From the NCBI GenBank assembly GCA_903893745.1, contig CAITNF010000004.1:186001-250000 (forward strand): 64,000 nucleotides of DNA. The letters run 5' to 3'. The position numbers and the translations under genes are program-made. Positions 16,604-24,394 of this stretch are shown here, in pieces. Within the stretch, counting starts at the first letter, position 1. Every line of letters begins with the position of its first letter. The stretch is from an uncultured Actinomycetes bacterium (GTDB lineage Bacteria > Actinomycetota > Acidimicrobiia > Acidimicrobiales > RAAP-2). The notes beneath the pieces were generated by a model. That model saw only the letters and a program-made list of their open reading frames with translations, had not been told where the DNA came from and did no database searches.

Positions 16604-17830
16604 TCAGCGTAGGCGTTGCCAGAACGAAGGTGGCGACACCGAGCCTTGAGCTACGAGCGCCAAACGCGTGGTGGAACTGCCGCGAACACCAAGCCATCCC
16701 ACGATTTGACCCTTACGTAGCGCTGTCGTAATCGTACGAAGGTGGAGCACGAGTTTGAAACCGGTGGGCACCCACCAGTGCACTACCGCACTGCGTCGTA
16801 GCGTCACCGGAATTACTCGCGGCCCCCAGCCCACCCGGGCAATAGTCTCTCGATTAGAAATACGCCAACTTCGCTCGTTAGCTAAAGCCGTCGTTGCTAA
16901 GTCGAGCGCTGCTTTTCCGGCCAACGCCAGATCGTTCGCGCCACGAATACCTAAAATTACGGAGTAGACAACACGGGTGGTCCGACCGTCAAGGTACGTC
17001 ATGGCCATCGCGTCACAGCCCCCGGCTTCGGCCGTATGACCAGATTTCACGCCAATGACGTTGTGGGTTCCGACCAACGGGGTAAATGACGTCACCGTTC
17101 CGGCCACCGGAAGTGCCACGCTGGGCTGGATCACGAGCGCACGCACCAAACTCGAACGCATCAAAACCTCCGCCAGGGTCACCTGTTCGGACGCCGTGGA
17201 CACGGAACTCGAAAGGTATCCCGAGGGTTCGACGTAGTGCGTATGGCTAAGTCCGAGTGTGCGGGCGGTCTGATTCATCAGCCGGACAAATTTCTGTGAG
17301 TTCCCGGCGACCATTGACGCCAACAACAGCGAAAAATTGTTAGCCGAATGAATGAGCAGACCAGCCAGTAGTTGTGACTCACATAGTGACTCCCCCTCGA
17401 CCACGCGCACCGACGACTGATCGGAACCGCTCATCTGGCTAAAGGTCGCGACGTCATCGGCCGTAATTGTCACGCACGGCCCGGTCGCGCCTTGCACCAA
17501 CGGAAGGTGGCGCAAGGTGACGTACGCGGTCATCATTTTGGTCAGACTGGCAATGGGTCGAACCGTGTCGTGTGAACTGATCCGAACCCCCGCCGAGGGA
17601 ATGGCGAACGCCGCTGAACTCGACGAAGGCCAGACCAGTGGCGGCGAGACCGATACGTTCAGCGTGGTTCCAAGCTTCGTCACGAGATGGGCCTTGGCGG
17701 CTGCTTGCGAAATGGGCAACGTCAATGAACCGATCAAACTGCCGGCGATTAAGGCGCCAATTAGTATGCCCGCCAACCTCGTCCAGAGTCCACGGGTCGA
17801 TCGCTGCGCCCGACGCTCGGATGTTTTCAT
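16604..17830 (-). CDS. D-alanyl-D-alanine carboxypeptidase (PBP5-like, peptidase S11)
   Basis: A 408-residue serine carboxypeptidase that trims the terminal D-Ala from peptidoglycan stem peptides. An N-terminal hydrophobic segment (about 18-40) acts as signal peptide or anchor. Catalytic motifs are SxxK in I-A-S-L-T-K-M-M near residue 94, SxN in H-S-A-N-N near 165 and K-S-G-H-T-A in place of KTG near 245. The region after about 310 is a beta-rich tail ending without a clear amphipathic anchor. It starts two bases after the ftsK stop, linking chromosome segregation/division with cell-wall maturation. Gene symbols dacA/dacB are used inconsistently, so none is given. Confidence 0.88.
   Translation of the reverse strand: MKTSERRAQRSTRGLWTRLAGILIGALIAGSLIGSLTLPISQAAAKAHLVTKLGTTLNVSVSPPLVWPSSSSAAFAIPSAGVRISSHDTVRPIASLTKMMTAYVTLRHLPLVQGATGPCVTITADDVATFSQMSGSDQSSVRVVEGESLCESQLLAGLLIHSANNFSLLLASMVAGNSQKFVRLMNQTARTLGLSHTHYVEPSGYLSSSVSTASEQVTLAEVLMRSSLVRALVIQPSVALPVAGTVTSFTPLVGTHNVIGVKSGHTAEAGGCDAMAMTYLDGRTTRVVYSVILGIRGANDLALAGKAALDLATTALANERSWRISNRETIARVGWGPRVIPVTLRRSAVVHWWVPTGFKLVLHLRTITTALRKGQIVGWLGVRGSSTTRLALVAQGSVSPPSFWQRLR
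16606..16611 (-). promoter_or_regulatory. -10 element TACGCT, leaderless start of thrB
   Basis: TACGCT, six bases, then the thrB ATG at 16599. The hexamer shares its last base with the dacA stop codon, so it would be an internal promoter of the ftsK-dacA-thrB run. Confidence 0.45.
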
Positions 17831-17832
17831 TG

Positions 17833-20199
17833 CTACAGCGATGTCTGCTCGTGGTACTCGTCGAGCGTCATCAGTACCCGGCGAGCTTTCGAACCATCTC
17901 CCGCGGCGACCACCCCTTCTTGTTCGAGCTCGTCCATGAGGCGACCCGCTCGGGCAAATCCCACCCGCAACTTTCGTTGCAACATTGAGGTCGAGCCCGA
18001 CTGGGTGCGCAGTACTAATTCTCGGGCCTGGCGTAATACTTCGTCATCGTCGTCGTTCGAGCCACTCGAGTTCGAACCGGAACGACTCAGCGGAACGTCC
18101 AGGGCAACTACCGTCTCGGGTCGACCGCCTTGGGCCCGCCAAAACTCGACCACTCGACGCACTTCCTCTTCGGACACCCACGGCGACTGCAGGCGGCGAG
18201 CGACGTTGCTCGAGGCCGTCACTAATAAGACGTCCCCCTTACCAATAAGCCGCTCGGCCCCCGCCTGGTCCAAAATGACCCGACTATCGGCGAGCGACGA
18301 AACCGCAAAGGCCATACGACTCGGAATGTTTGCCTTGATTACGCCGGTGATGACGTCAACGCTGGGGCGTTGCGTGGCCAGCACGAGGTGGATACCCACG
18401 GCGCGCGCCATTTGCGCGATGCGAACCACCGACTCTTCGACGTCGCGAGCGGCGACCATCATGAGGTCATTCAACTCGTCAACGACGATGACAATATAGG
18501 GCAGCACTTCGGGACCAACGGGTGGCTCAACGTCGGACTCGAGTCCGGTCGCGCGCTCAATTGCCTCGGCGGCCTCTTGGTGCAACGATGGACCGGGCTC
18601 TAGTTCACCGCGCACCACCATCTGCTGATAACTCGTAATGTCGCGAGCACCACAGTCGGCCAAAATGTCGTAGCGCCGCTCCATTTCCTTCACGGCCCAG
18701 GCCAATGCACCGGCGGCCTTTTTGGGATCGACGACCACTGGTGCGAGCAGGTGCGGCAGATCGTTGTACTGGCCCATTTCGACGCGCTTGGGGTCAATCA
18801 ACATCAGGCGAAGCTGATCGGGCGTCGCGCGCATCACTAACGAAGTAATGAGAGAGTTAATACACGAGCTCTTTCCGGCGCCGGTGGCACCCGATATCAA
18901 CACGTGCGGCATCTCGCCTAGATTGACGACGACTGATTTACCCGAAATATCTCGTCCAATGGGCACGTCTAGCGGGTGCTGGGCCTTGAGCGCTTCGTCG
19001 GTGGCGAGCAAGTCCCCCAGCGCCACGAGTGTGCGGTTTCGATTGGGGACTTCAACGCCAATCGCCGAACGACCCGGAATTGGTGCCAAAATTCTTACGT
19101 CGGGTGAAGCCATCGCGTAGGCAATGTCTTTATTAAGAGACGTCACGCGCGAGACCTTCACGCCCGGTCCTAGTTCAAGTTCGAATCGCGTCACAGCCGG
19201 ACCCACGGTGTAGCCCACCAGCGTCGTTTCAACTCCATGGGCCAGCAACGCTTCAACCAGTTCGCCGCCCGCGGCATCAGTCGCCGCACGATCTTGTCGC
19301 TGCTCTTTCGTACGCTGCAAGAGTGACGCCGGAGGGAGTTCCCACTCACTCAGTAACACCGCCACTTTCTTTTTATTGCCCGACACTCGTGGTGGCAGTG
19401 CCGGTGGTGGGATTACTTCGTGAAAGCCCGCGTCGTCGTCTTCTTCTTCGACATACTCGTTGTAGTCACTGTCGACGTAGTCGTCGCTGACAATTGGATC
19501 TGCGTAGTCCAAGGGTTCGACTTCCACCACATCATCTTCGTAGGGCGGTTCATCATCTTGGTCGTCGAAGTGCTCATTTTTCTCTGGACGCGAGCTCCAC
19601 CATTTGGCGAGGCGCCGGAAAAACGAGCTCACGAGCATTCCAAAGGCCCCGACCAGTGTGCGTAGACCAATTCCCGTCGTCACGATGACGGCAATCACCA
19701 CCACCGCCCAGAGCACGACGAGCGCGCCAGCCACACCAATCACGTGGCTAAGGCTTTCGCCAATGAGCACGCCGAGCCAACCGCCGGCTCGTCCCAGTGC
19801 ATTCGAAGTCGCGTGTAGGTGCGGTCGTCCTCCGGCGAGATCACCAATCCCCGCAATACTGACCATCCAAAGCGCAATTCCCCACGTAAGGCGTGCTCGC
19901 TCCACCTCAAGTTTTCCCCAAATCAAGGCGCCGGCGGTACCGAGCAAGAGTAGGGGTAACGCGAAACGTCCGACCCCCACGACGCACTTCAAGAACGTGG
20001 CGATGGCTCGGCCCGCGAGACCCAGGGCGTTGGCTTCGGCGAGCGCGACGAAGAGTCCTCCCACCACCATGGCCACGACCCAAATATCGCGCTCGTGGCG
20101 CTGCCAGACTGTCGCTCGAGCCTTGGAACTCGTCGCCCGTGACAGGGCCCGCTTCACCGGCTTCTTCACCGGCTTCTTTGAATGTCGCCCTTGTGCCAC
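17833..20199 (-). CDS. ftsK: DNA translocase FtsK/SpoIIIE
   Basis: A 788-residue septal DNA pump that moves chromosome ends through the closing division septum. Residues 1-35 are Lys/Arg-rich, about 38-190 hold four transmembrane helices, and about 215-285 is a strongly acidic linker. The motor follows from about 300, with Walker A G-A-T-G-A-G-K-S-S near 436 and Walker B Y-I-V-I-V-V-D-E-L-N-D near 560. A winged-helix gamma domain, which reads KOPS-type sites, ends the protein (R-K-L-R-V-G-F-A-R-A-G-R-L-M-D). It starts with GTG, with TAACTT six bases upstream, and a candidate LexA site lies behind that -10. E. coli ftsK (dinH) is SOS-inducible, which makes this site credible. Confidence 0.96.
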   Translation of the reverse strand: MAQGRHSKKPVKKPVKRALSRATSSKARATVWQRHERDIWVVAMVVGGLFVALAEANALGLAGRAIATFLKCVVGVGRFALPLLLLGTAGALIWGKLEVERARLTWGIALWMVSIAGIGDLAGGRPHLHATSNALGRAGGWLGVLIGESLSHVIGVAGALVVLWAVVVIAVIVTTGIGLRTLVGAFGMLVSSFFRRLAKWWSSRPEKNEHFDDQDDEPPYEDDVVEVEPLDYADPIVSDDYVDSDYNEYVEEEDDDAGFHEVIPPPALPPRVSGNKKKVAVLLSEWELPPASLLQRTKEQRQDRAATDAAGGELVEALLAHGVETTLVGYTVGPAVTRFELELGPGVKVSRVTSLNKDIAYAMASPDVRILAPIPGRSAIGVEVPNRNRTLVALGDLLATDEALKAQHPLDVPIGRDISGKSVVVNLGEMPHVLISGATGAGKSSCINSLITSLVMRATPDQLRLMLIDPKRVEMGQYNDLPHLLAPVVVDPKKAAGALAWAVKEMERRYDILADCGARDITSYQQMVVRGELEPGPSLHQEAAEAIERATGLESDVEPPVGPEVLPYIVIVVDELNDLMMVAARDVEESVVRIAQMARAVGIHLVLATQRPSVDVITGVIKANIPSRMAFAVSSLADSRVILDQAGAERLIGKGDVLLVTASSNVARRLQSPWVSEEEVRRVVEFWRAQGGRPETVVALDVPLSRSGSNSSGSNDDDDEVLRQARELVLRTQSGSTSMLQRKLRVGFARAGRLMDELEQEGVVAAGDGSKARRVLMTLDEYHEQTSL

Positions 20200-20205
20200 A
20201 ACTCC

Positions 20206-20211
20206 AAGTTA
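20206..20211 (-). promoter_or_regulatory. -10 element TAACTT, leaderless start of ftsK
   Basis: TAACTT on the minus strand, six bases, then the ftsK GTG at 20199. The candidate SOS box begins two bases behind it. Confidence 0.5.
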
Positions 20212-20212
20212 C

Positions 20213-20226
20213 CGAACATTTATTCG
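20213..20226. promoter_or_regulatory. Candidate LexA box in the ftsK / reductase divergent promoter
   Basis: CGAACATTTATTCG differs from CGAAC-N4-GTTCG at one base (G to A in the second arm). It lies between the two divergent -10 elements (20206-20211 minus, 20245-20250 plus), directly behind the ftsK -10, where LexA could repress ftsK and perhaps the reductase gene. Confidence 0.5.
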
Positions 20227-20244
20227 ATTTCCGTGCCAATCTCC

Positions 20245-20250
20245 TAGGCT
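20245..20250 (+). promoter_or_regulatory. -10 element TAGGCT, leaderless start at 20257
   Basis: TAGGCT, six bases (GCCACT), then the GTG start of the siderophore-interacting protein; no Shine-Dalgarno is present. Confidence 0.5.
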
Positions 20251-20256
20251 GCCACT

Positions 20257-21030
20257 GTGACGTTGCCCTTAGACCCTTCGTCAGTCGAACTGGCCGCACG
20301 CCTAAAGACTGAGGTTCGCTCCTGTTCGGTCGTTGAGACCCGGCCCCTGAGCACCAACCTGCACGCCGTGACCCTGCGAGGCAGTGCCTCGATTCTCACC
20401 GGGGTACCCGGTAACGACGTCATGATCCGCGTGGAGAAGGAACCGGGCTCGTTCGTGCGACGTCGCTACAGCGTTCGTGCGGTCAACCCCGAACAAGACG
20501 AGTTCACTCTTTGGATATCGACCAGTCACGAAGGTGCGGGCAGCGCGTGGGTGAAACGGGCTCGTCCAGGTGACGCGGTCGACGTCGTGGGACCACGCGG
20601 CAAGATTCACCTTGACCCAATGGCCGATTGGCATCTCTTCGTGGGCGACATCAGCGGCCTCGCGGCCTTCTACCGGCTCGCCGAGAGTATTGAACCACCC
20701 GGTCGCGCAATCTTTGTCGTTGAAATTGATGATCCCAGTGACGCGGTCACCGCGACCTTTGACGAAGGACTGGGCGTCACCGGTATCTTCATCGATCGTT
20801 GCGGCCGAGCCAAAAACGATCCGGCGGGTCTCTTGAGCGGTCTGGCGGCCTTCGCGCTGCCTCCCGATGAAGGCCACGCCTACCTCTTTGGTGAGTTTTC
20901 GGTAGTTAAGGTCGTGCAATCCGCCCTCATTGACCGGGGACTCTCTTTGGCCCTGATACATCGCAAGCCCTTTTGGCGCGCTGGTCTGGCCAACGCCGAC
21001 CATGGCGAGCCGGTGAAGACCGAAAGTTAG
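20257..21030 (+). CDS. Siderophore-interacting protein / NAD(P)H-dependent ferric-chelate reductase
   Basis: A 257-residue flavoprotein of the SIP (ViuB/YqjH) family, which reduces ferric-siderophore complexes in the cytoplasm to free iron. Residues 1-110 form the FAD-binding barrel with the R-R-R-Y-S-V-R-A motif near 68. The NAD(P)H-binding half starts around H-L-F-V-G-D-I-S-G-L-A-A near 124 and includes A-Y-L-F-G-E-F near 210, the usual G-E-x-x motif. The family C-terminal Tyr/His-rich end is replaced by R-K-P-F-W-R-A-G. GTG start with a leaderless -10. No siderophore gene is nearby. It is convergent with rnj, overlapping by four bases. Confidence 0.83.
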   Translation: MTLPLDPSSVELAARLKTEVRSCSVVETRPLSTNLHAVTLRGSASILTGVPGNDVMIRVEKEPGSFVRRRYSVRAVNPEQDEFTLWISTSHEGAGSAWVKRARPGDAVDVVGPRGKIHLDPMADWHLFVGDISGLAAFYRLAESIEPPGRAIFVVEIDDPSDAVTATFDEGLGVTGIFIDRCGRAKNDPAGLLSGLAAFALPPDEGHAYLFGEFSVVKVVQSALIDRGLSLALIHRKPFWRAGLANADHGEPVKTES

Positions 21031-22688
21031 AGAACCACAATCGCCGCAAGCAGCACGGGCTGGCGACGAAACTTCTGACCGAGCATTCGACCGGCTGCTC
21101 GTTGGGCCACTTTATTAATTGACTGCTCGTCTCGATCACCGTCGCGCAGTGCCGCTTCAACGGCATCACGAACCCCTTCAGTCACCTTCGCGAGAAGTTC
21201 GCGGTCGCCCTCTCCGTCAAACCATCCCCGAGCCGTCAGCCGCACTGGTTGGGTAATAATCCCGCGATCACGATCAATGCCCGCGGCAATCTGTAACACG
21301 CCAAATTCAGCAAGCATCCGGCGCTCTTCGAGTGGTCGTTCGTCCAGGTCCCCCGCACTGCCGTCAATGTAGTGAAAGCCGGCCGGCACCTGTCCCGAGC
21401 GACGGATACCCGCGGCGCTCACCTCGACTTGGTCGCCGTCTTCGCAAATCAAAATATTTTTAGCGCCTAAGCCCATCGTGAGGGCCAGGTCCGCGTGATG
21501 CACCATATGGCGATACTCACCGTGGACGGGAACAAAATTTCGTGGTCGCAATAACTGGTGGAATGTCCGTAACTCACCTTGGCGAGCGTGGCCCGAAGCG
21601 TGCACTGGTTCTCGACCCGAATGAATAACCTCGGTGCCGGCTCGATGCAGATCATCAATTACCCGACCCACGGACCACTCGTTACCGGGTATCGGGTGCG
21701 AACTTAAAATCACCGTATCGTCGTTGCCCACTTTCAAAAAACGGGCATCGCCGCGAGAAAGTTTTGAGAGCGCCGCCAAGGGCTCGCCCTGCGAACCAGT
21801 GCAGATGACGCAGATCTCGCCCGGCTGGTAGCGATCAATATTTTCAATGTCAACAAAGTCGGCGGTGTCGACGTGCAGGAGATTCAACTTTCGCGCCAGT
21901 TTGACGTTGGACTCCATTGATCGACCCATGAGGGCAATTTTGCGATGTTGCTCGCGCGCCACATCAATGATCTGTTGGACTCGGTGGATATGACTCGCGA
22001 AGCACGCCACGACAATGCGTCGTTCGGGTCTTTCGAGGAAGAGTCGGCGAAGCGCTCCCCCGACGGAACGTTCCGACGCGGTGAAACCCGGCTCTTCGGC
22101 GTTCGTAGAGTCGCACAGCAACAGCGCCACACCTTCGTCACCGAGCGCCGCGAGACGGGCCACGTCAGTGCGACGATTATCAATGGGCGTGAGGTCCAGC
22201 TTGAAGTCGCCCGAGTGGACAATGATGCCCACTTTGGTGTGAAAGGCCAATGCGTGTGCACTCGGCACCGAGTGGGTCACGGGTATGAATTCAATTTCGA
22301 ATGGTCCAATACGACGGCGCTCACCGTCAGCCACTTCAATAAACGTCAAATCTTTCGCCACTCGAGCTTCGGTTAAACGGTGGCGGGCAAAACCCAGCGT
22401 GAGTGGTGAGCCGTAGATCGGCACGTTGATCTCTTTGACCAAATAACGCAGTGCTCCAGTGTGATCTTCATGTCCGTGGGTGAGCACTATGGCGTCGACT
22501 CGATCTCGGCGCTCAATAAGCCAGCGGAAGTCGGGCAGAATTATGTCGACGCCGTACATCGTTGGTTCAGGGAACATAAGTCCCGCGTCCACAATGACGA
22601 TTCGACCATCTTGTTCAATCGCGGCGCAGTTACGACCAATCTCGCCTAGTCCGCCCAGAAAAGTTACGCGAACGTGTTCCTTAGCCAC
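21027..22688 (-). CDS. rnj: Ribonuclease J
   Basis: A 553-residue metallo-beta-lactamase/beta-CASP nuclease with 5'-3' exo- and endonuclease activity in mRNA decay and rRNA maturation. The zinc motif H-G-H-E-D-H is near residue 70, and other ligands lie in T-H-S-V-P near 138 and H-S-G-D-F near 158. The beta-CASP region includes V-A-C-F-A-S-H near 220 and H-A-S-G-H near 362. The C-terminal domain (from about 450) is the family's dimer/RNA part. GTG start, overlapping dapA by eight bases. This genome also carries an RNase E/G gene at 62132-63748, a combination common in actinobacteria. Confidence 0.94.
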   Translation of the reverse strand: MAKEHVRVTFLGGLGEIGRNCAAIEQDGRIVIVDAGLMFPEPTMYGVDIILPDFRWLIERRDRVDAIVLTHGHEDHTGALRYLVKEINVPIYGSPLTLGFARHRLTEARVAKDLTFIEVADGERRRIGPFEIEFIPVTHSVPSAHALAFHTKVGIIVHSGDFKLDLTPIDNRRTDVARLAALGDEGVALLLCDSTNAEEPGFTASERSVGGALRRLFLERPERRIVVACFASHIHRVQQIIDVAREQHRKIALMGRSMESNVKLARKLNLLHVDTADFVDIENIDRYQPGEICVICTGSQGEPLAALSKLSRGDARFLKVGNDDTVILSSHPIPGNEWSVGRVIDDLHRAGTEVIHSGREPVHASGHARQGELRTFHQLLRPRNFVPVHGEYRHMVHHADLALTMGLGAKNILICEDGDQVEVSAAGIRRSGQVPAGFHYIDGSAGDLDERPLEERRMLAEFGVLQIAAGIDRDRGIITQPVRLTARGWFDGEGDRELLAKVTEGVRDAVEAALRDGDRDEQSINKVAQRAAGRMLGQKFRRQPVLLAAIVVL

Positions 22689-23577
22689 GCGATGCCCGCA
22701 GCGACGTCACCACGCGCTTAGCCGCGCCATCAAGGGTGTCATCACTTGGCCCGAGAGGTAGTCGACACTGGCCCACGGCCTGACCCAGCGCTCGCAGTGC
22801 GGCCTTGCTCGGAAGTGGGTTGGGATACTGTTCGGTGCTTTCAAAGGCGCAGCTCTCGAAGAGTCGTTCGTTCAGCACTCGCGCCCTCGCCCAGTCCCCG
22901 GCGTTGGCGCTGGCAATCAGCTCGGCGAATTCGGGGCCCGCCCAGTGCGCCGCGACCGATACGACGCCCACCGCCCCGACGGCGAGAAACGCGAGCAGCA
23001 GACTGTCGTCACCGCTGTAGAGATCTAACGCGTCACCGAGTACGGCTTTGGTGTGGGCGGCACTCACCAAATCGGCGGACGCATCCTTCAGCGCGACAAT
23101 ATTGGAGTGCTGGCGAACCAACTCAATGGTCGTTGATGAAGCGATTTTTCGTCCCGTGCGAGAGGGAATGTCGTACAGCATCACTGGCAACGCCGTGCTG
23201 TTGGCAACTGCACTGAGGTGTGCGCTAATTCCTGACTGACTCGGTCGCGCGTAGGCCGGCGTTGTGGCCAATACGCCCGCGACGCCCGTACTGGCCACCT
23301 GGGCCGTGAGGGCGACTGACCGTGCCGTATCGGACGACGTCGTTCCCGCGAGCACGGGAATCGAGACTTCATTCGCGACGCAGGTAAAGAGAGCCAGCTT
23401 CTCCTCGTCAGAGAGGGCCGACCCTTCTCCCGTCGAACCAGCTAGGACCAAGCCCTCGCTCCCTTCACTCGCGAGAAATCGGGCGAGCGAAGCCGCGGCG
23501 TCAAAGTCAATGGTGCCGTCGGCGCCAAATGGTGTGACCATCGCGGTCAATAAACGGCCGAACTGTGGTGCGCTCAT
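22681..23577 (-). CDS. dapA: 4-Hydroxy-tetrahydrodipicolinate synthase
   Basis: A 298-residue TIM-barrel aldolase that condenses pyruvate with aspartate semialdehyde, the first committed lysine/DAP step. Seen: G-S-T-G-E-G near residue 44, the catalytic Tyr in Y-D-I-P-S-R-T-G near 136 and the Schiff-base lysine in A-L-K-D-A-S near 164. ATG 23577 is preceded by TAACTT six bases away, suggesting a leaderless transcript separate from dapB. Its 3' end overlaps rnj; the dapA-rnj pairing is also known in other actinobacteria. Confidence 0.94.
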   Translation of the reverse strand: MSAPQFGRLLTAMVTPFGADGTIDFDAAASLARFLASEGSEGLVLAGSTGEGSALSDEEKLALFTCVANEVSIPVLAGTTSSDTARSVALTAQVASTGVAGVLATTPAYARPSQSGISAHLSAVANSTALPVMLYDIPSRTGRKIASSTTIELVRQHSNIVALKDASADLVSAAHTKAVLGDALDLYSGDDSLLLAFLAVGAVGVVSVAAHWAGPEFAELIASANAGDWARARVLNERLFESCAFESTEQYPNPLPSKAALRALGQAVGQCRLPLGPSDDTLDGAAKRVVTSLRASRG

Positions 23578-23583
23578 CTCTCG

Positions 23584-23589
23584 AAGTTA
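23584..23589 (-). promoter_or_regulatory. -10 element TAACTT, leaderless start of dapA
   Basis: TAACTT on the minus strand, six bases, then the dapA ATG at 23577, inside the 46-base gap after dapB. Confidence 0.45.
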
Positions 23590-23623
23590 CCAGTGCCCGT
23601 CGAGCTCAATGAGCCGCACGAGA

Positions 23624-24394
23624 TCACGGTAGAAATGAGTCAATGCCCAACGTAAGTCCGGGCGCCGATGAAACGTTGCGAACCGCCAGAGCCACCCCGT
23701 GCACGAAACTGGTTCGCTCGAACGAGTCGTGGCGAATTGTCAGGCCCTCACCGGGTCCCCCGAAGAGAATCTCCTGATGTGCGGTAAGTCCAGGCAGTCG
23801 GACGGAATGAATTTTGATGCCCCCGTCAGCGGTGGCGCCCCTGGCTCCGTCGAGGGTGTGACGAGTAGTGGGATCGTCTAGAGCGTCGAGTCCCGCCTCG
23901 GCCCGAGCACTGGCGATAGCGCGCGCGGTCGCGAGCGACGTTCCCGAAGGTGCGTCTATCTTTCGGTCGTGGTGTAGCTCAATGATTTCCACACGATCAA
24001 AGTACGGCGCCGCGAGAGCACCGAACCGCTCCGAGAGCAGAGCACCAATTGAGAAATTGGCGGCCATAACCACGCCCGTTGCCAACGAACACGTCTTCAC
24101 CGCATTCATTTGCTCATCGCTCAGTCCGGTGGTTCCCACGACGAGCGCAACGTGGTGTTCGCCACACCAATTCGCCGAAGTAACCACGCTCTCGGGCACC
24201 GAGAAGTCCACCACGCAGTCAATGCTCGACGCGTCAAGTTCGCTCAGCTGCTTAGCCCAGATGGCCGGCACCACTGCATTGGGCTGATACGGATCGATTA
24301 AGAACGCGACGTTGAGGTCGTCCATGGCCTGCAGGCCCACGGCCATTACCTGGCCCATTCGACCTGATCCACCGACAATTGCGAGATTAATCAC
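23624..24394 (-). CDS. dapB: 4-Hydroxy-tetrahydrodipicolinate reductase
   Basis: A 256-residue NAD(P)H-dependent reductase of the lysine/DAP pathway. The Rossmann motif A-I-V-G-G-S-G-R-M-G begins at residue 4 when GTG 24394 is used; that GTG overlaps the stop of the YfhO-like gene by four bases, so I prefer it to an ATG 42 bases upstream. The catalytic E-L-H-H-D-R-K-I-D-A-P-S-G-T-S segment near 138-152 is intact. It is followed after 46 bases by dapA. Together with dapC-F this window covers most of the succinylase route. Confidence 0.94.
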   Translation of the reverse strand: MINLAIVGGSGRMGQVMAVGLQAMDDLNVAFLIDPYQPNAVVPAIWAKQLSELDASSIDCVVDFSVPESVVTSANWCGEHHVALVVGTTGLSDEQMNAVKTCSLATGVVMAANFSIGALLSERFGALAAPYFDRVEIIELHHDRKIDAPSGTSLATARAIASARAEAGLDALDDPTTRHTLDGARGATADGGIKIHSVRLPGLTAHQEILFGGPGEGLTIRHDSFERTSFVHGVALAVRNVSSAPGLTLGIDSFLP

